Below are positions 12,533 through 12,698 of a stretch of DNA of 12,698 nt, piece after piece. A program made the position numbers and the translations under genes. Each line of letters opens with the position of its first letter. Position 1 is the stretch's first letter. The notes under the pieces were generated by a model, which did not search any database, was not told the origin of the DNA, and was given only the letters and a program-made list of their open reading frames with translations. Origin of the DNA: Palsa-506 sp050013415 (GTDB taxonomy: Bacteria > Actinomycetota > Actinomycetes > Streptosporangiales > Streptosporangiaceae); assembly GCA_050013415.1 (NCBI GenBank), contig JBEKFH010000102.1:1-12698 (forward strand). Reading direction: 5' to 3'.

Positions 12533-12698
12533 ACCCGTCTGGCGCGTTCGCCGCCACGGTCGTCGACGAGCTGGTCCGGTGCGGCCTGCGGGAGGCCGTG
12601 CTCGCGCCGGGATCGCGCAGCGCGCCGCTCGCGCTCGCGCTCTACGACCGCGCCGAGCCGCACCCGGGGGAGGATCCCGGCAGCCGCCCCCCCGGGCC
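12529..12698 (+). CDS. menD: SEPHCHC synthase MenD, N-terminal fragment (runs off window)
   Basis: 56 codons are visible. MenD is the thiamine-diphosphate enzyme that joins 2-oxoglutarate-derived succinic semialdehyde to isochorismate, the first committed step of the pathway. The start MNPSGAFAATVVDELVRCGL followed by REAVLAPGSRSAPLALAL (21-38) is the family N-terminus. ATG 12529 overlaps the menC stop by 4 nt. From about codon 44 the translation (HPGEDPGSRPPG) no longer resembles the expected LHVRIDERSAGF-type segment, see the findings; this may be poor sequence at a contig end. Confidence 0.88.
   Translation, partial: MNPSGAFAATVVDELVRCGLREAVLAPGSRSAPLALALYDRAEPHPGEDPGSRPPG

Overview
This window is GC-rich throughout, uses GTG starts freely, has stop-start overlaps of the ATGA/GTGA type, and carries a SigA/HrdB-family sigma factor with an actinobacterial-style N-terminus. 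It therefore looks like chromosomal DNA of a high-GC actinobacterium. A classical o-succinylbenzoate menaquinone cluster means the organism does not rely only on the futalosine route used by many Streptomyces. The sequence does not allow a genus call. Both ends cut through genes, and the last ~40 bases fit their gene poorly, so the window may be a whole contig.

Layout. (1) 1-3538, minus: two translationally coupled half-transporters form a heterodimeric ABC exporter. The 634-aa subunit has a degenerate ATPase site and the truncated partner has the catalytic glutamate. (2) 3539-3738: divergent intergenic region with a 56-bp tandem repeat. (3) 3739-4944, plus: a PLP-dependent class V aminotransferase / cysteine-desulfurase-like protein, followed by a hairpin between convergent genes. 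(4) 4981-7444, minus: a compact unit of AraC-type regulator, azlC, azlD and a GNAT acetyltransferase, probably a self-regulated small-molecule or amino-acid export operon. (5) 7538-7894, plus: a VOC/glyoxalase-fold protein divergent from the AraC gene; the 93-bp gap holds two adjacent dyad symmetries. (6) 8039-9325, minus: a group-2, principal-like sigma factor with a good match to an ECF-type promoter upstream and two strong palindromes in its leader. (7) 9469-12698: menE on minus, divergent from menB-menC-menD on plus, which overlap by 4 nt each. These genes make 1,4-dihydroxy-2-naphthoyl-CoA from isochorismate via SEPHCHC, OSB and OSB-CoA. The intermediate gene menH is not seen here.

The gene content is mostly recognisable housekeeping and accessory actinobacterial material, and I see no mobile element, CRISPR array, tRNA or rRNA. 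The parts least explained by known families are non-coding: the 56-bp repeat, the dyads in the AraC/VOC and sigma leader regions, and a recurring TANNNT hexamer exactly 7 nt before the start codons of several genes without a Shine-Dalgarno sequence.
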